Part shown: positions 48,404-58,978 of the stretch, piece by piece
Position numbering within the stretch: position 1 is the first letter of the stretch
Layout of the letters: every line of letters begins with the position of its first letter
NCBI GenBank assembly: GCA_033807695.1
Contig: CM066307.1
Coordinates: 1,488,001 to 1,552,000 of the forward strand
Direction of reading: 5' to 3'
Source: Daedaleopsis sinensis
Taxonomy: Eukaryota > Basidiomycota > Agaricomycetes > Polyporales > Polyporaceae
DNA: 64,000 bases
Program-made: the position numbers and the translations under genes
Notes under the pieces: generated by a model
Seen by the model: the letters and a program-made list of their open reading frames with translations, nothing else
Database searches by the model: none
What the model was told of the DNA's origin: nothing

Positions 48404-48898
48404 TCATGCACCCAGGCCCAGACCCGAGTTCGTAACAGAAGGCAGGGGCACGATGTGATACTGAGGAGTGGCCCGGCGCGAAGACGCGTTGGGCGCAATA
48501 GAAGCCCTCCGGCGCGATGACCACATGTTGCGCTGGAATCGAACTTCGTGGACGTCGAACTCACTAACCCGGGATTTCTACTGCGCACGTCGTGAAGTAG
48601 AAAGTAGAAGCACATCATCATGGGCGGCCACTGATATCGCAAGCCCGAGAGGATTTGTGCCACCATGCCAGTGAAAATACATCGATAACGGACGGTCTAC
48701 TCACCTCCCCAGCAAGCCCTCCTCATTCTGGACCATCGACCTCTTCTCGACAAGCTCGTGAATCTCCTCGAGCACTTCAGTAGTTAGGACGCGTTCCACC
48801 TTATCGGGTTTTCCTGTGGGCGTAGAGTTCGTGGTGAGGCGGCACCCCGTGTGGTTTCGGTGGGGTTGCGGCGCTCGAGCTTCCAGTCGCACGCCATG
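48404..48898 (-). CDS. small unrecognised gene, start uncertain
   Basis: Two coding pieces join in phase: about 48898-48705 and 48563-48404. The first gives KPDKVERVLTTEVLEEIHEL and VEKRSMVQNEEGLLG; the second begins EFDVHEVRFQRNMWSSRRRA and ends GLGLGA. The donor (GTGAGT) and acceptor (GGTTAG) are canonical, and the stop lies just before the TATA box of the next gene. The start is unresolved: an ATG at 48896 is in another frame and would need a 32-nt intron, which is very short; an upstream exon is also possible. I do not recognise the product (at least about 115 aa, helical then basic). Confidence 0.4.
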
Positions 48899-49100
48899 CT
48901 TGGAGAAGAGAGAGAGTTAGATCAACAATATCGCTTCGTCCCTCGGGAAAACTTCCAAGAGCCTAGTATACATCATGTTCAGTCTGTCCGCTTGTAATTC
49001 AGTATAGCCATATTAAGGAGCAGCAGCACCTAATGAGAACCTAGAGATTAGACTATGCCACTATTCCAGTCGATGAACGGCTTACTACGATCCGCTCCGA

Positions 49101-50348
49101 TCACCACCAAACAACGCCTTTCATCAATCTTCTGCCAGTTCTCACCACCTGTGCGTTGGCCACAGTCCCATCCGCATCGAATCGCGCTCCGACATCAACG
49201 GTACCTCCTGGATGTCGTATCCTGACGAGCTCGTCTTGCATCGCTGCTCTCGTCTTCCGAGACCGGCTGACGATGTTATGTGCGAGTGTGCCCTCGACTC
49301 CTGCCGCGACACCCAGACACAGTCCGACGGTCATCGGGACGGCCTTGTGCATAACACCCATAGAGAACGCATGGATGACGATGTCTACGCCTTCGTCCAC
49401 ACCCGCGCCCGGCGCCGGTTCGCTCAGGACAGCGATCTTCGGCTGTGCCTTCGCTGAGGGATCAAGCCCCATGCGCACGGCGGCCGCCTGACGAATGACC
49501 TCCAGTGTGGACTCGACGTCGGGCCGGGCAAAGTGTTTTGCTGTGAGTGCTGAATCTGTGACACCAAGAATAGGGGAGAGATCCTCAGCGGCGACGAAAA
49601 CGGTGGGATTTGTCGCATCTACGAGGGAAGCGGGGATGATGCCTCTATTGGCGCCCTCAGCGAACTCGATGTCGTCAATGGGGGAGCCAGTAGGAAGCAG
49701 ATTTCCGGTGCGCGCACCGCCTGGGTTCACAAACTGGAGCATGATCTTCGAGGCTTGCCCTGGCACACCGGCCATCGTCACTTCAGGGCGATTGAGATCT
49801 GCTGACATGGAGAACGAGGAAAGCGGAAAGGTGGTATCAATCAGCTTGGAGGTGTTCGTGTTGTATGAGCGTACAGTGGCAAGACCCGTATCCGCGTTGA
49901 CGTCGCGTGGGGAGCAAAGCCCTTCGTCTAGGGCGAAAACTCCTATCATACTCGACAGGTTGCCGCAATTACCGGAGAGATCGAGCAGGCCGTCCTCGAT
50001 CCCAACCTGAACGAAGGTGTACTCCACGTCGACACCGCTGTCCGGCAAGGTAGGAGGTCCGACCACGCATATTTTGGAGAGACTCGAAACACCGCCGCCC
50101 ATGCCGTTCAGCTGACGGCCGTAGTCTGGGTCTGGCGAGCCCATGATTCCCTGAAAGATAGGTGTCCACTCCTCCGGACTGTCCGGGAGATCAGATCGCC
50201 TGAGAAAGATGCCTTTGGACGTACCCCCACGCATGAATGTCGCGGGAAGGGGGTTGGCGACTTGGGACAGTGCGAGTGAACGGGTCTGCATCGAATTAGG
50301 ACTTGCCCAGCGGAGTGCCAGTCGTCCGCGACCACACGCCCGAAGCAT
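49101..50348 (-). CDS. PrpF-family isomerase (aconitate/methylitaconate isomerase type), intronless
   Basis: A single open frame of 415 aa with no intron. The family uses a DapF-like two-domain fold to isomerise tricarboxylates such as cis-aconitate, 2-methylaconitate or oxalomesaconate. Visible marks: ATFMRGGTSKG near the start, GMGGGVSSLSK, SGNCGNLS with the conserved Cys, NPGGARTGN and a C-terminal GHP-like RHPGGT. The first about 28 residues (Arg/Ala/Ser-rich) look like a mitochondrial presequence. The Ustilago itaconate-pathway enzyme Adi1 belongs to this family, but no Tad1-like decarboxylase or transporter is nearby, so that role is not supported by context. Absence of introns stands out, since every other complete protein gene in the window has at least one. 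Confidence 0.93.
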   Translation of the reverse strand: MLRACGRGRLALRWASPNSMQTRSLALSQVANPLPATFMRGGTSKGIFLRRSDLPDSPEEWTPIFQGIMGSPDPDYGRQLNGMGGGVSSLSKICVVGPPTLPDSGVDVEYTFVQVGIEDGLLDLSGNCGNLSSMIGVFALDEGLCSPRDVNADTGLATVRSYNTNTSKLIDTTFPLSSFSMSADLNRPEVTMAGVPGQASKIMLQFVNPGGARTGNLLPTGSPIDDIEFAEGANRGIIPASLVDATNPTVFVAAEDLSPILGVTDSALTAKHFARPDVESTLEVIRQAAAVRMGLDPSAKAQPKIAVLSEPAPGAGVDEGVDIVIHAFSMGVMHKAVPMTVGLCLGVAAGVEGTLAHNIVSRSRKTRAAMQDELVRIRHPGGTVDVGARFDADGTVANAQVVRTGRRLMKGVVWW

Positions 50349-51542
50349 CCTATAGTTATAGTCAGTTGCTCAACGAGATTGATACAGACAAGAAATTGCG
50401 GACAAACCTTCAGGCTGGCTGCTGTGGATGTTGCTGAACAAGCTATTTACCACGTCTACGATGATCTCCTTCTGGCCAATCCACGTGGCAATTATATCGA
50501 CCATCACGAGCAAGCGCCCATTTCTTCCGGCGACATAAACCGTAAATGTTAGATTGAAACACTGAGTACACTGAGTACTGAGTACTGAGGGTTGAAGATG
50601 ATGATGCAATGCGTCATATACACGTCTAGGCGACTTCAGCGGGTTTGAAATGACATGTTGTGATTGTCTAGCCATGACACTCAGGCTAGCTAGCTCTGGT
50701 TGGCGGGCCTTATGTCTCTGTTTACCAGGTCACTGCGCTGCGACACCCTTGGGGGCTACAATGCCTTTGAACGCAAGATGGTTGCTCCAGATATGGATTT
50801 GGAGAGCCTGTCCCGACTGGAGGTGAGCCTGCGAACAGCAAATCATGTCGGGATAAAAATCTCACCTCACCCCAGCTCTTTTTAAAGCAAGGTCGCTCAG
50901 AAAGTATGTGTAGTCCAGTCGCAGTCTGGCAGTGCTTGCGACAATTGCGCTGGTAGTGCTACGAGTCATTGAGTTTCCAAGTGCTGCTATAAGTCACCCC
51001 AAGTGATGCCTGACTAAGCTAAAGCCGCAATCACGCTCCCAAAGTCACTGCATTACCTGACAACAGCCCCATAAGTTTGACACTACATGTATGTAGGACT
51101 GAATCAGTCACAAGTTATACCCGATGAAAGCAGAGAACGTACTTTGACCTTTGCGCCACTACTTGCAGTAAATGAACGCATGATACCATCTTGCAATAAA
51201 GCATGGCCATGCGAAGTGCAATCCGATGTAAGTACCTTCCTGGCACCTGAGAACGAGAAGAGGTGTCACGGAAATCATGGTCATCTACAACAAGCTCCTC
51301 CTGATCCTCGTGAACAAGCTTACTCAAAACCGAGATAAATACACGGGATCTAGAGACCACAATAAATACGAGAACGGTGCGAGAAAGTCATGAAGTTGAT
51401 GCTTGGAAGCATGTGGACAAACGTGTTTAGATCAGCCGACAACACTGCACGTCCGGATTTACAACATGCGGGAGGCTTAAAGCCGTCAACTTGATTGTTG
51501 ATCATGACTCGTAGTTTGTAAGAGTATGCATCTATGGTCGAA
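50349..51542. other. intergenic spacer of about 1.2 kb
   Basis: Upstream of the PrpF-type gene and downstream of GMP synthase, both on the minus strand. No believable gene. Repeated GAGTACTGAGTAC sequence at about 50565-50590. Confidence 0.5.
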
Positions 51543-53706
51543 TCACAGCCACTCCACAGTCTGTGCGTCGACGTCAATTTACACATTTCGAGCTGCTCAA
51601 CGTAGGTGTTACTCACCGCTGGGGGTTTCGACGATATGTCGTAAGTCACTCGGTTGATGCCCGCGACCTCGTTGGTGATACGTGACGAGATGCGACGGAG
51701 GACCTCCGATGGGAATACAAACCTGAAATGATCGGTTTGCATACAACGTAGCGAGAAAGAGAGGGGGGGGGGGGGGCGAATCTCACCAATCCGCAGTCAT
51801 GAAATCTTCTGACTGAACTGCACGTAGCGCGATGACCTACGCCGCGTCTTGTGAGATCACGATGAGATCAACAATAAAGGTAAGGCGGTACCTGCTCGTA
51901 TGTGCGCGCGTCACCCATAACACCGACAGCCTTGACGGGCAGCAGGACGGCGAACGCCTGACTGATCTGGTCGTAAAGGTTGGCTTTCCGAATCTCTTCA
52001 ATGTAGATGTGGTCAGCTTGCTGCAGGATCTTGACCTGCTCGCGGGTGACAGGACCAAGGATACGGATAGCGAGACCGGGACCAGGGAAGGGGTGGCGCT
52101 GAACGAGGTGGTTGGGAATCGAAAGCAGACGCCCTAGAGCACGAACTTCGTCTGCAGAGATATGAGATATGACGTCTTTAGAGGGGACGGGACGAGACGC
52201 ACCTTTGAACAGCTCGCGCAATGGCTCGATGAGTTTGAGCTTCATGTCCTTGAGCAGACCGCCGACGTTGTGGTGTGTCTTGATGGTCGCGCTCGGGCCC
52301 TTGAAGCTGATGCTCTCAATAACGTCGGGATAGAGCGTTCCTTGCAGCAACCATTCGATCTTGCCCTTTGCCTCTGCACCTTGCGCCTCTTCGTGCTCGG
52401 CAGCAGCCTCGATCTTCGTCGCCTCTTCTTCGAAGATGTTGATGAACGTGTTGCCGATGATTTTGCGTTTCTGTTCTGGGTCCTCGACATCCTTCAGGCG
52501 TGAGAGGAAGAGATCGGACGCGTCCACGACAGTCAGGTTCACGCCGAGATCCTTGTTGAGCATCTCGTGTACTTGCTTCGCTTCGTCGAGACGGAGTACG
52601 CCGTTGTCCACCATGATGGCATGGAAGCTGCATACTAGCACGTTAGGGATAAAGTTCATGAAACCAGATCTGCGAATTACCGGTCACCAATCGCCTCGTG
52701 CATGAGCTTCGCAGCAACAGAGCTGTCGACGCCGCCACTGACCGCGCCAATGACACGGCCTTTCGGACCACATATCTCACGGATCCGCGCGATCTCTTTG
52801 CCAATGAATTCTTCCTGAGCAAGGATTTAATGTAGGGTTCAAAGGGGTATGGTTGTTCTGAGGTTTACTCACCATTGTCCAATGCTGCCTGGAACCACAA
52901 ATCCCTACAACGAACTTGCCGATGACCTCTTTACCCCGCTTGGAATGTGTAACTTCGGGATGGAACTGGATGCCATAGAAAGGCTTCGAATTGTGCGCAA
53001 TTGCAGCATACGGCGCGGAATTCGTGCGGCCGATAATGTGGAAATCCGGAGGTAGCTCGGACAGTTGGTCTCCGTGGGACATCCAGACCTATGTGCTTTT
53101 TTGGTACGGACATGAGCTAGATTTGACAATAGTTCGTACCTGAAGCTCATCTCCAAGACCTTCAAATAGCGCGTCGGCGCCGGTTCCCTCACCGCCTATT
53201 TTCGATATCTGGACTTGCGCGAAACCGTATTCGCGATGGTCGCATTTGGCTACCTTGCCCTTCATGTTCCAAGCCATCTCCTACTTACAACAGCATGAGG
53301 GTAATCCATAGCCTCATACCAGATGATGACGTACCTGGAGACCATAACAAATCCCAAGAACGGGAACACCAAGCTCAAAGACTTCGAGATCAACATGTGG
53401 GGCGTCCTTGTCATACACTGAATACGGGGATCCGGAGAGAATCACGCCTGAATATAGCGCAGTGAGCGGATGGTATGATGTATAGAGAATCCCGGTTGAC
53501 CTTTGGGTTTAAAGTTCAGATCCTTGATCTTTTGGGTGCATGGCATGAGCTCGGCGTAGACGTTCAGTTCTCGACATCTTCTAGTGATCAAGTGACTGTA
53601 CTGTGAATGAGCTTTAGTCGAGAGCAGTATAAGTCTACGTGCAAAATACCTGGGACCCAAAGTCAAGGATCAAGATGGTGTCGAACTGGTCGTGAATTTG
53701 AGCCAT
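51543..53706 (-). CDS. GUA1: GMP synthase (glutamine-hydrolysing)
   Basis: Eleven exons: 53706-53650, 53600-53501, 53447-53335, 53280-53140, 53088-52873, 52814-52681, 52627-52203, 52151-51892, 51836-51787, 51722-51617, 51560-51543; 1620 nt, 539 aa, the usual length. It converts XMP to GMP with glutamine and ATP, in the cytosol. Class I glutamine amidotransferase domain: LDFGSQYSHL at the start, nucleophile Cys in GICYGLQ, His-Glu in [14 protein letters not shown]-pyrophosphatase domain: PP-loop SGGVDSS, then the dimerisation domain with [12 protein letters not shown]. The last exon is only 18 nt and completes the conserved KPPATVEW end. Intron 51786-51723 contains a run of 14 G/C. Confidence 0.97.
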
Positions 53707-53964
53707 GGTGGACCGTGGAGGTAAGGAGCAAGCTTGAGGGCCTCGTCAGTTTGCACGCGCAAAGCCATAGCCGAATTTTGCGAGATTAGATAGACGCCGG
53801 CTATCTGATATGGGCGCCTATGTGATCAATGTCCCAAGGTCGTGCGTCTTCGCTCGTGCGACGTGCACCCACAATGCAGTATCGCACAAGTTCATCGTAC
53901 AACATCTCAAGATCATCGAACGTGCTCATACAACCAGACAACGATAGTGTCTCATCTCTACACC

Positions 53965-54966
53965 TTATGCACCAAGGAACTCCCCGACAACCTGCATATA
54001 CCTCTCCCTCTCCTCCCAAAATGGCGTGTGACTCGAGTTCTCGAAGGTGATCCATTTCGAGCCCGCGATGTTCTCACTGTATGCACGGGTCACGTAGTCC
54101 TGCGCGATGTCGTACTTGCCGTTGATGACGAGTGTAGGGACTTTGACCTGGTGCAAGCGGTCGATGACTGTCCAACCTTTGAGAACGCTGGAGGACGCAG
54201 AATGAGGAGGACGGTCATCGCAAGAGGGTACATGTACTCACGAAGAACTACTGACGGTACGGTCTGCATCCTTGCCATATACTTGCAGAAGTGAGTACTC
54301 CAACTCCTTGGGTATCGGCGTAATCCTGCAACCATGCACGGCATACACCTCCACTAGCGCGTTCCAATACCCTTTCGGATCCGCGAATCCCTTGGCTACG
54401 GCGTCCCTCACCCACTGCGGGAACTTCTCCAGGAGCTCCATGAATGATTGTCCCCACAACGCGGCCGCAGACGGCGAATCCGAAATCACCAGCCGCTTCA
54501 GCCCCCTTGGCTGCCTCCGTACCACCAGCTCCGACGCCATCATCCCTCCCCACGAGTGCCCAACAATGTGGTACTCAGCCTGGATGCCGAGATACTGCAG
54601 AAGACTGTCGAACTCGTCGAGGAATAGGTCAATGGTCCAGAACTCGGCGGGCTTGTGGGGAAGATGTGTGGAGCGCGCGTTGCCGATTTGGTCGTAGAAA
54701 ATGACGGGGAAAGACTGGTCGGCGAGGTCGGCGAGTGGGAGGAGGTAGTCGTGAGATAGACCCGGGCCACCATGGAGGACGACGACTGGGGTTCGGGTGC
54801 GGTTCTCGAGGTCACCGAAGACCTTGTAGTACGTTTGGTGAGTCTCGCCCTGGTATGTGAAGGGCGCGTGCCCCTCCTTGACGGAGATAGTGTCGGCGGG
54901 CATGGTCAGGTGCGTTTGGGATGCCGAAGTCAGGACGATAGCTGAAGCGAGGAGAGGGATACGCAT
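53965..54966 (-). CDS. secreted proline iminopeptidase-like alpha/beta hydrolase, copy 2
   Basis: Two exons: 54966-54242 and 54187-53965; 948 nt, 315 aa. Same family as the gene at 45808: HGGPG at residues 65-69, GHSWGG nucleophile elbow, Asp in NGKYDIAQD, His in SSHTPF. Unlike copy 1 it starts with a typical signal peptide (MRIPLLASAIVLTSASQT), so it is probably secreted or vacuolar. It shares only one intron region with copy 1. It lies upstream of the UstYa-type pair, about 500 bp away; a role in trimming proline-containing peptides there is speculation. Confidence 0.92.
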
Positions 54967-55479
54967 CGTTGCACGAGCTCACGTCGGAGGACTCCGAGGT
55001 GCTCAACCCTTTACGTGTCCCTGTATATTTACTGACTTGCTGATTCAGTACGTTCTTACTGTATGTGTATGTGTACAGTGTCCAGGCGGCGTTACGGCGC
55101 AATTCCAGGTTGATTCCAGGCTCCCCAACTGCGACTTATCCCAAATATGGACCCCATATCGATTCCAATTTCCAAGAGCCGGAGATATGGCGGCCTAGCG
55201 CCACCACTAAGTAGTATGTAAGTACTGCAGGTAAGTACTTTGATGATCACTGATCGTCTATTAATCAGACGCATCATGATCAAGTACTGGTCACCGCAGT
55301 GATCGCTAAACGTCAATAAGATCCATATCTCTGCTGTCGGCCCGCCTTCGCCTGCCCACCGATCATCTCCGGAGGCCCCGGGCACTCCCCGGGCACAGCA
55401 CGATCGAGCTGTCGCTGTCGCTGTCAGAGTCTGCCATGTCAGATTGCCTTTCAGACCCCCCCGCTAGTCGACGCCCCCG
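54967..55479. other. divergent promoter region, iminopeptidase copy 2 and UstYa-type gene 1
   Basis: 513 bp between two divergent start codons. GTAAGTACT/AGTACT repeats occur around 55209-55245. No clear TATA box on either strand. Confidence 0.45.
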
Positions 55480-56222
55480 ATGTCTGTCGCGGCAAAGGCC
55501 CTCGTGCTCTTCGTCGTTAACCTCGTCAACGTCCTTTACCTTCTGTCCCATGCGAGACAGGCTTTCTATCCGCGCTCGGGGTCACCACCTTCGCTCAAGG
55601 AGTACTGTGAGTGTTCGATCCGATTCTCCAGCATTTCTACCCTGTTGAGGTGCGGTTGTTCCACTGGCAGCATGGAAGGGTCACGACTACCCTGAACACC
55701 TTCCGCTTCCCTTCGAGGTAGAGATGGTCCCCGTGACTATCGAGGAGTCGGTGCACTATCCTCCCCTCGGGGAAGCCTACGATGCCGAATGGCTCTCTAT
55801 CGCATCCCCAAGCTACGGCTACATCCGGCTTGGCCCGGAGGACCGCACTTTCGTCGTCACCATGTACCATGAGCTACACTGTCTGCGTATGATCAACCGC
55901 GCGTTCACCAAGTCAAAAGGGGCGAACGTCGGGCACATCAAGCATTGCCTCAACTACATCCGCCAGGGCGTCCTGTGCGATCCCGACCTCACGCTCGAGC
56001 CGGGCAACTTCGAGGAGCGGGACTTTGAGGTGGAGAGGATTGGGGGAACGCACATGTGCAAGAACTGGGACCGGATCTACGACTGGGTCGACGATAACTA
56101 CTCGGCCTGGGTAAACAAGACTGGATGGGGTGAGTACTACTGTTCCTTCGTGCGTCCCGACCTCACGTCTTCAACACTATGATGCAGATTATCATGCTGG
56201 CCACGAGGCGCACGTTTCATGA
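55480..56222 (+). CDS. UstYa/DUF3328-type protein 1
   Basis: Three exons: 55480-55606, 55671-56129, 56188-56222; 206 aa. A single N-terminal membrane segment (LVLFVVNLVNVLYLL, about 8-22) is followed by the lumenal domain with HELHC at 109-113 and a second block HIKHCLNYIRQGVLCDPD (131-148), the HxxHC pattern of UstYa-type proteins. In ascomycetes such proteins oxidise or cyclise ribosomally made peptides (ustiloxin, asperipin, phomopsin) or hydroxylate nonribosomal ones. The start MSVAAK follows a CCCCCG leader. If the last intron is not removed the protein ends instead about 13 residues after GWG. Convergent with the second UstYa-type gene, 88 bp away. Confidence 0.9.
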
Positions 56223-56310
56223 AAGTTCTTTTTCCATGTACTATACGTCTTGTACCATCATTATCTATGCAATATACTCCGTATACACAAGACGCCGTAC
56301 ACACGAGGTG

Positions 56311-56989
56311 CTATCTCTCCTCTGAACGCTTCCTCACAAACTCCGCATAGTTCTCCTCCGCAGCTTCGTACACCGCCGTCCAGTCCCTACACGCATGCGT
56401 GACCGCCGACACCGTGACCTGCTGGCCCTTCGGCGCCCGCACCGTCTCGATGTGCAGGTCGCCCCGACACATGGCCGTCTGCCGCAGGTAGTTCATGCAG
56501 TGCCGCACGAGCCCCTGCTTCTTCGGCGCCGCGTCCGGGGACGTGTCCGCGTAGTAGTCGACGATCACGTCGCGCACGATGTCGAGGCACCGCAGCTGGT
56601 GGAACATGGACACCGTGAACGGGCGGCCGGCGGGTCCGAGGTGGACGACCGCGCCGCCCGGGGGCAGCGTCGCGTTCCACTCCGCGACCCCGACGTCGGT
56701 CTCGATCGAGTAGTGCACGCTGTCCTCGTGCGAGAGGTGCACGGGGGCGAGAGGCGGGAGCGGCCACGCGCGGGGGTAGTCTCGTCCGCGGTATGCTGTG
56801 TCGGACGGGGCGCGCGCGGGTCAGCGTTCGGCCACCCGAGCGAGAGACGGGTGTAAGAGGCGTACTGTACTCGTCGGGGACTGCCCGGCGGGGGGCGTCG
56901 CGCTCGAAGAGGCGGCTTGCGGCGAAGAGGGTCGCGGATAGGGCGCAAAGGAGAACGGTGATCCTCACGGTGCTGAAAGAGAGCTCCAT
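56311..56989 (-). CDS. UstYa/DUF3328-type protein 2, with altered first motif
   Basis: Two exons: 56989-56866 and 56795-56311; 609 nt, 202 aa. N-terminal membrane segment (VRITVLLCALSATLFAA), then EYTYRGRDYPRAWPLPP and HLSHEDSVHY, which align with gene 1 (GHDYPEHLPLP, EESVHYP). The first motif reads HQLRC (107-111), so the second His of HxxHC is Arg here, while the second block (HCMNYLRQTAMC) is intact. In gene 1 both are intact. This could mean changed activity or a partner subunit, as UstYa and UstYb act as pairs. GC content is very high across the second exon. It lies on the same strand as, and downstream of, the two secreted mini-peptide genes. Confidence 0.9.
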
Positions 56990-57545
56990 GCCTCTGTCAC
57001 TGCAGCGGGGTGGGTCTCGGGATGAAGTTCGCGGCCGTCGGAGGGACCGCTGACTTCACAGTACTTGGTGGTAGAGGAAGGAGGGACGTGAGGGCGCTGT
57101 TACGTCGTGATCGAAGTACTAAAAGTAAACGATCGACGCGTTACTGCCAGATAGTGATATAGTGGTGACAATTGTCTTGCGCGCAAGTCATTCAGGTTAT
57201 TGCTACTCAGTGAGTACACTGTTTCAATTCACGGTTTCTCACTCAAGTATTTCGCACCGCGCGCGTTCATGTTCAAGTTCAATATTCGTTGCGCGACTCT
57301 ACTCGTGCTTTAAAGATAATGTTCCAATAACAGAGTAAGACTGATATGTAGGCCTCAGCCTGCAGAGACTGAGTAATACATCCCAAAAGTGAGAACCCTG
57401 CAAGCAAGGATATTTTACAAGTGTTATATCATTTGCATGCATCCAAGAATAGATAGGGGTGTAACCGGTCCTTGCGGGAGTCTATGATGGCACAAGTCAA
57501 CATCGGCGAAAAGCTCAGCACTGGAGAGGAAACTCACCGTGATGC
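56990..57545. other. spacer between UstYa-type gene 2 and peptide gene 1
   Basis: Promoter region of the UstYa-type gene 2 and 3' region of the first mini-peptide gene. From about 57110 it is part of the tandem duplication. No other gene seen. Confidence 0.5.
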
Positions 57546-57738
57546 TTAGAAGCATTCAACGTTGTCCGCGAGGGCCGTGCAGTCGACGGATGGAGGGGTG
57601 ATGTCCTCTGTGAGCGAGTGGATGAGCGACCTTCTAGCGAACACGAATCGAGGGGTACTAACTATTGAGCTCGACGGGGACGGCGACCACAGCAGCGGCG
57701 AAGAGAGAGAAAACAAAAAGGAGCTGCTTGAACTGCAT
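57546..57738 (-). CDS. small secreted peptide precursor, copy 1 (45 aa)
   Basis: Two exons: 57738-57663 and 57607-57546; 138 nt, 45 aa. A signal peptide (MQFKQLLFVFSLFAAAVVAV) is followed by a short tail of about 24 residues containing PPSVDC and ending ADNVECF, with Cys at 35 and 44. The intron position (after nt 76 of the coding sequence, phase 1) and the second-exon length (62 nt) are the same in the copy at 58979-59167; 31 of 45 residues are identical. A TATAAA lies about 105 nt upstream. Beyond the stop a conserved CACGGTGAG could be a 3' UTR donor. It has no CaaX end, so it is not a mating pheromone. Adjacent UstYa-type genes suggest a peptide natural-product precursor, but this is inference; a secreted signal or effector-like peptide is also possible. 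Confidence 0.8.
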
Positions 57739-57841
57739 GGTGATGACCGGAGAAGGGTAATTCGAAGAGTGTTCGAGGAGTAGAAGTTGAATGCGAAGAT
57801 GCGGTTGTCCCGTACTGTTCTCCATCTGTCGTGACCGGACC

Positions 57842-57847
57842 TTTATA
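57842..57847 (-). promoter_or_regulatory. TATA box, peptide gene copy 1
   Basis: TATAAA on the minus strand within GGTACTGCAGGTATAAAGG, a 19-bp block kept exactly in the second unit. Confidence 0.7.
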
Positions 57848-58519
57848 CCTGCAGTACCATAGGCACGACACCGTCCTGAGCTGGACGAAGTCGGAGGTAC
57901 CTTGGCACTGGCAGTGCAATCGCAGCATCAACTATCCTTTACCCAGTCTGGTGAGATTTCAGACGAACTTGCCCCAAAAAGACCAGGACGCGGCACCCAT
58001 GCGGCCTTGCTCCACGGGGTGAACGGTTAGCCCTTGATGCGCTCATCCGCTGCACCCTCTGAGCGGCGGAGGCTTGTACAATGCGGCGGAAGCGAGATGC
58101 GGGCGCACCTGGGCGCACTTCAGTCGTGGGTGAGGATGACGACGTGCCGTCCAATTAATCTTGCCGCTGTGCAGCGCTGCATCTCGCTAGATAATCGCCC
58201 TGGGGCGATGCCATGAGGCGAGTGCATGTCGGAGGTCCAAGGACCGAGCGTTACCGAGTTGTGAGATGCGCAGACGGTGCGCATCAAGTTGAATCAACGG
58301 CGATTGGACGGGTCAGGGAGGGTCAGGGTGGTTCAACGCGCGTTCGGGAGGCTACGTAATCCTGTGCATGTTACCCGCCGATCCATCACAGATGTCATGT
58401 GCACACCTTTTGACAATGACATCGCCGCCCAGTGACGGTAGTATAGCTAAAGTCTTTGCCGTTCGCAGTCCTCGGCCTCCTGCTCAGCATGTGCGTACAC
58501 CAACGTGAATTATTCCATG
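57848..58519. other. upstream part of duplication unit 1
   Basis: Promoter-side sequence of peptide gene 1, conserved in part in unit 2. No further gene seen. Confidence 0.5.
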
Positions 58520-58978
58520 AATCAAAATACTAAAAGCAATCAATGCAATCGACGCGTCACCGCAAGTTTTTCGATCGGATGCTAGTAGTACTGGATACTA
58601 CTTAAGTTAGTACCAAGACAGCTAGCTGTCTTGCGCGCAGTACTTTGCTACCCATCATGATGGATGTGCGCATAACACAACTCGATAGAGCATCTGTTGT
58701 GCCGTTTACTGTCCCTCGGGCTCCACAGAAAATATTCTAAACATAGCGAGGCTGATATATAGGCCTCAGCCCGCAGAGACTGAGTAACACATTCCAAACG
58801 TGACAACCTTGCAAGCGTGCAGACTCAAGGATAGGTTTACAAGGGTCACATCATTGGCATGCATGCAATAAATAGATAAAGGTATGGCAGATGAACCGGT
58901 CCTTGCAGGGGTCTGGGATGGCACAGTCAACAACAACGACGAGCGAAGGGCTAGAGAGCAGCAAGCTCACCGTGATGC

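Larger units (their letters stand above)
57110..58495. repeat. tandem segmental duplication, unit 1
   Basis: About 1.4 kb that recurs, diverged, at about 58520-59945. Matching landmarks in order: ACTAAAAG..CGACGCG, GGCCTCAGC.TGCAGAGACTGAGTAA, the peptide gene, CCTTTATACCTGCAGTACC, GTGCAGCGCTGCATCTCGCTA, CCTGTGCATGTTACCC and GTTCGCAG.CCTCGGCC. Boundaries are approximate. Confidence 0.8.
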
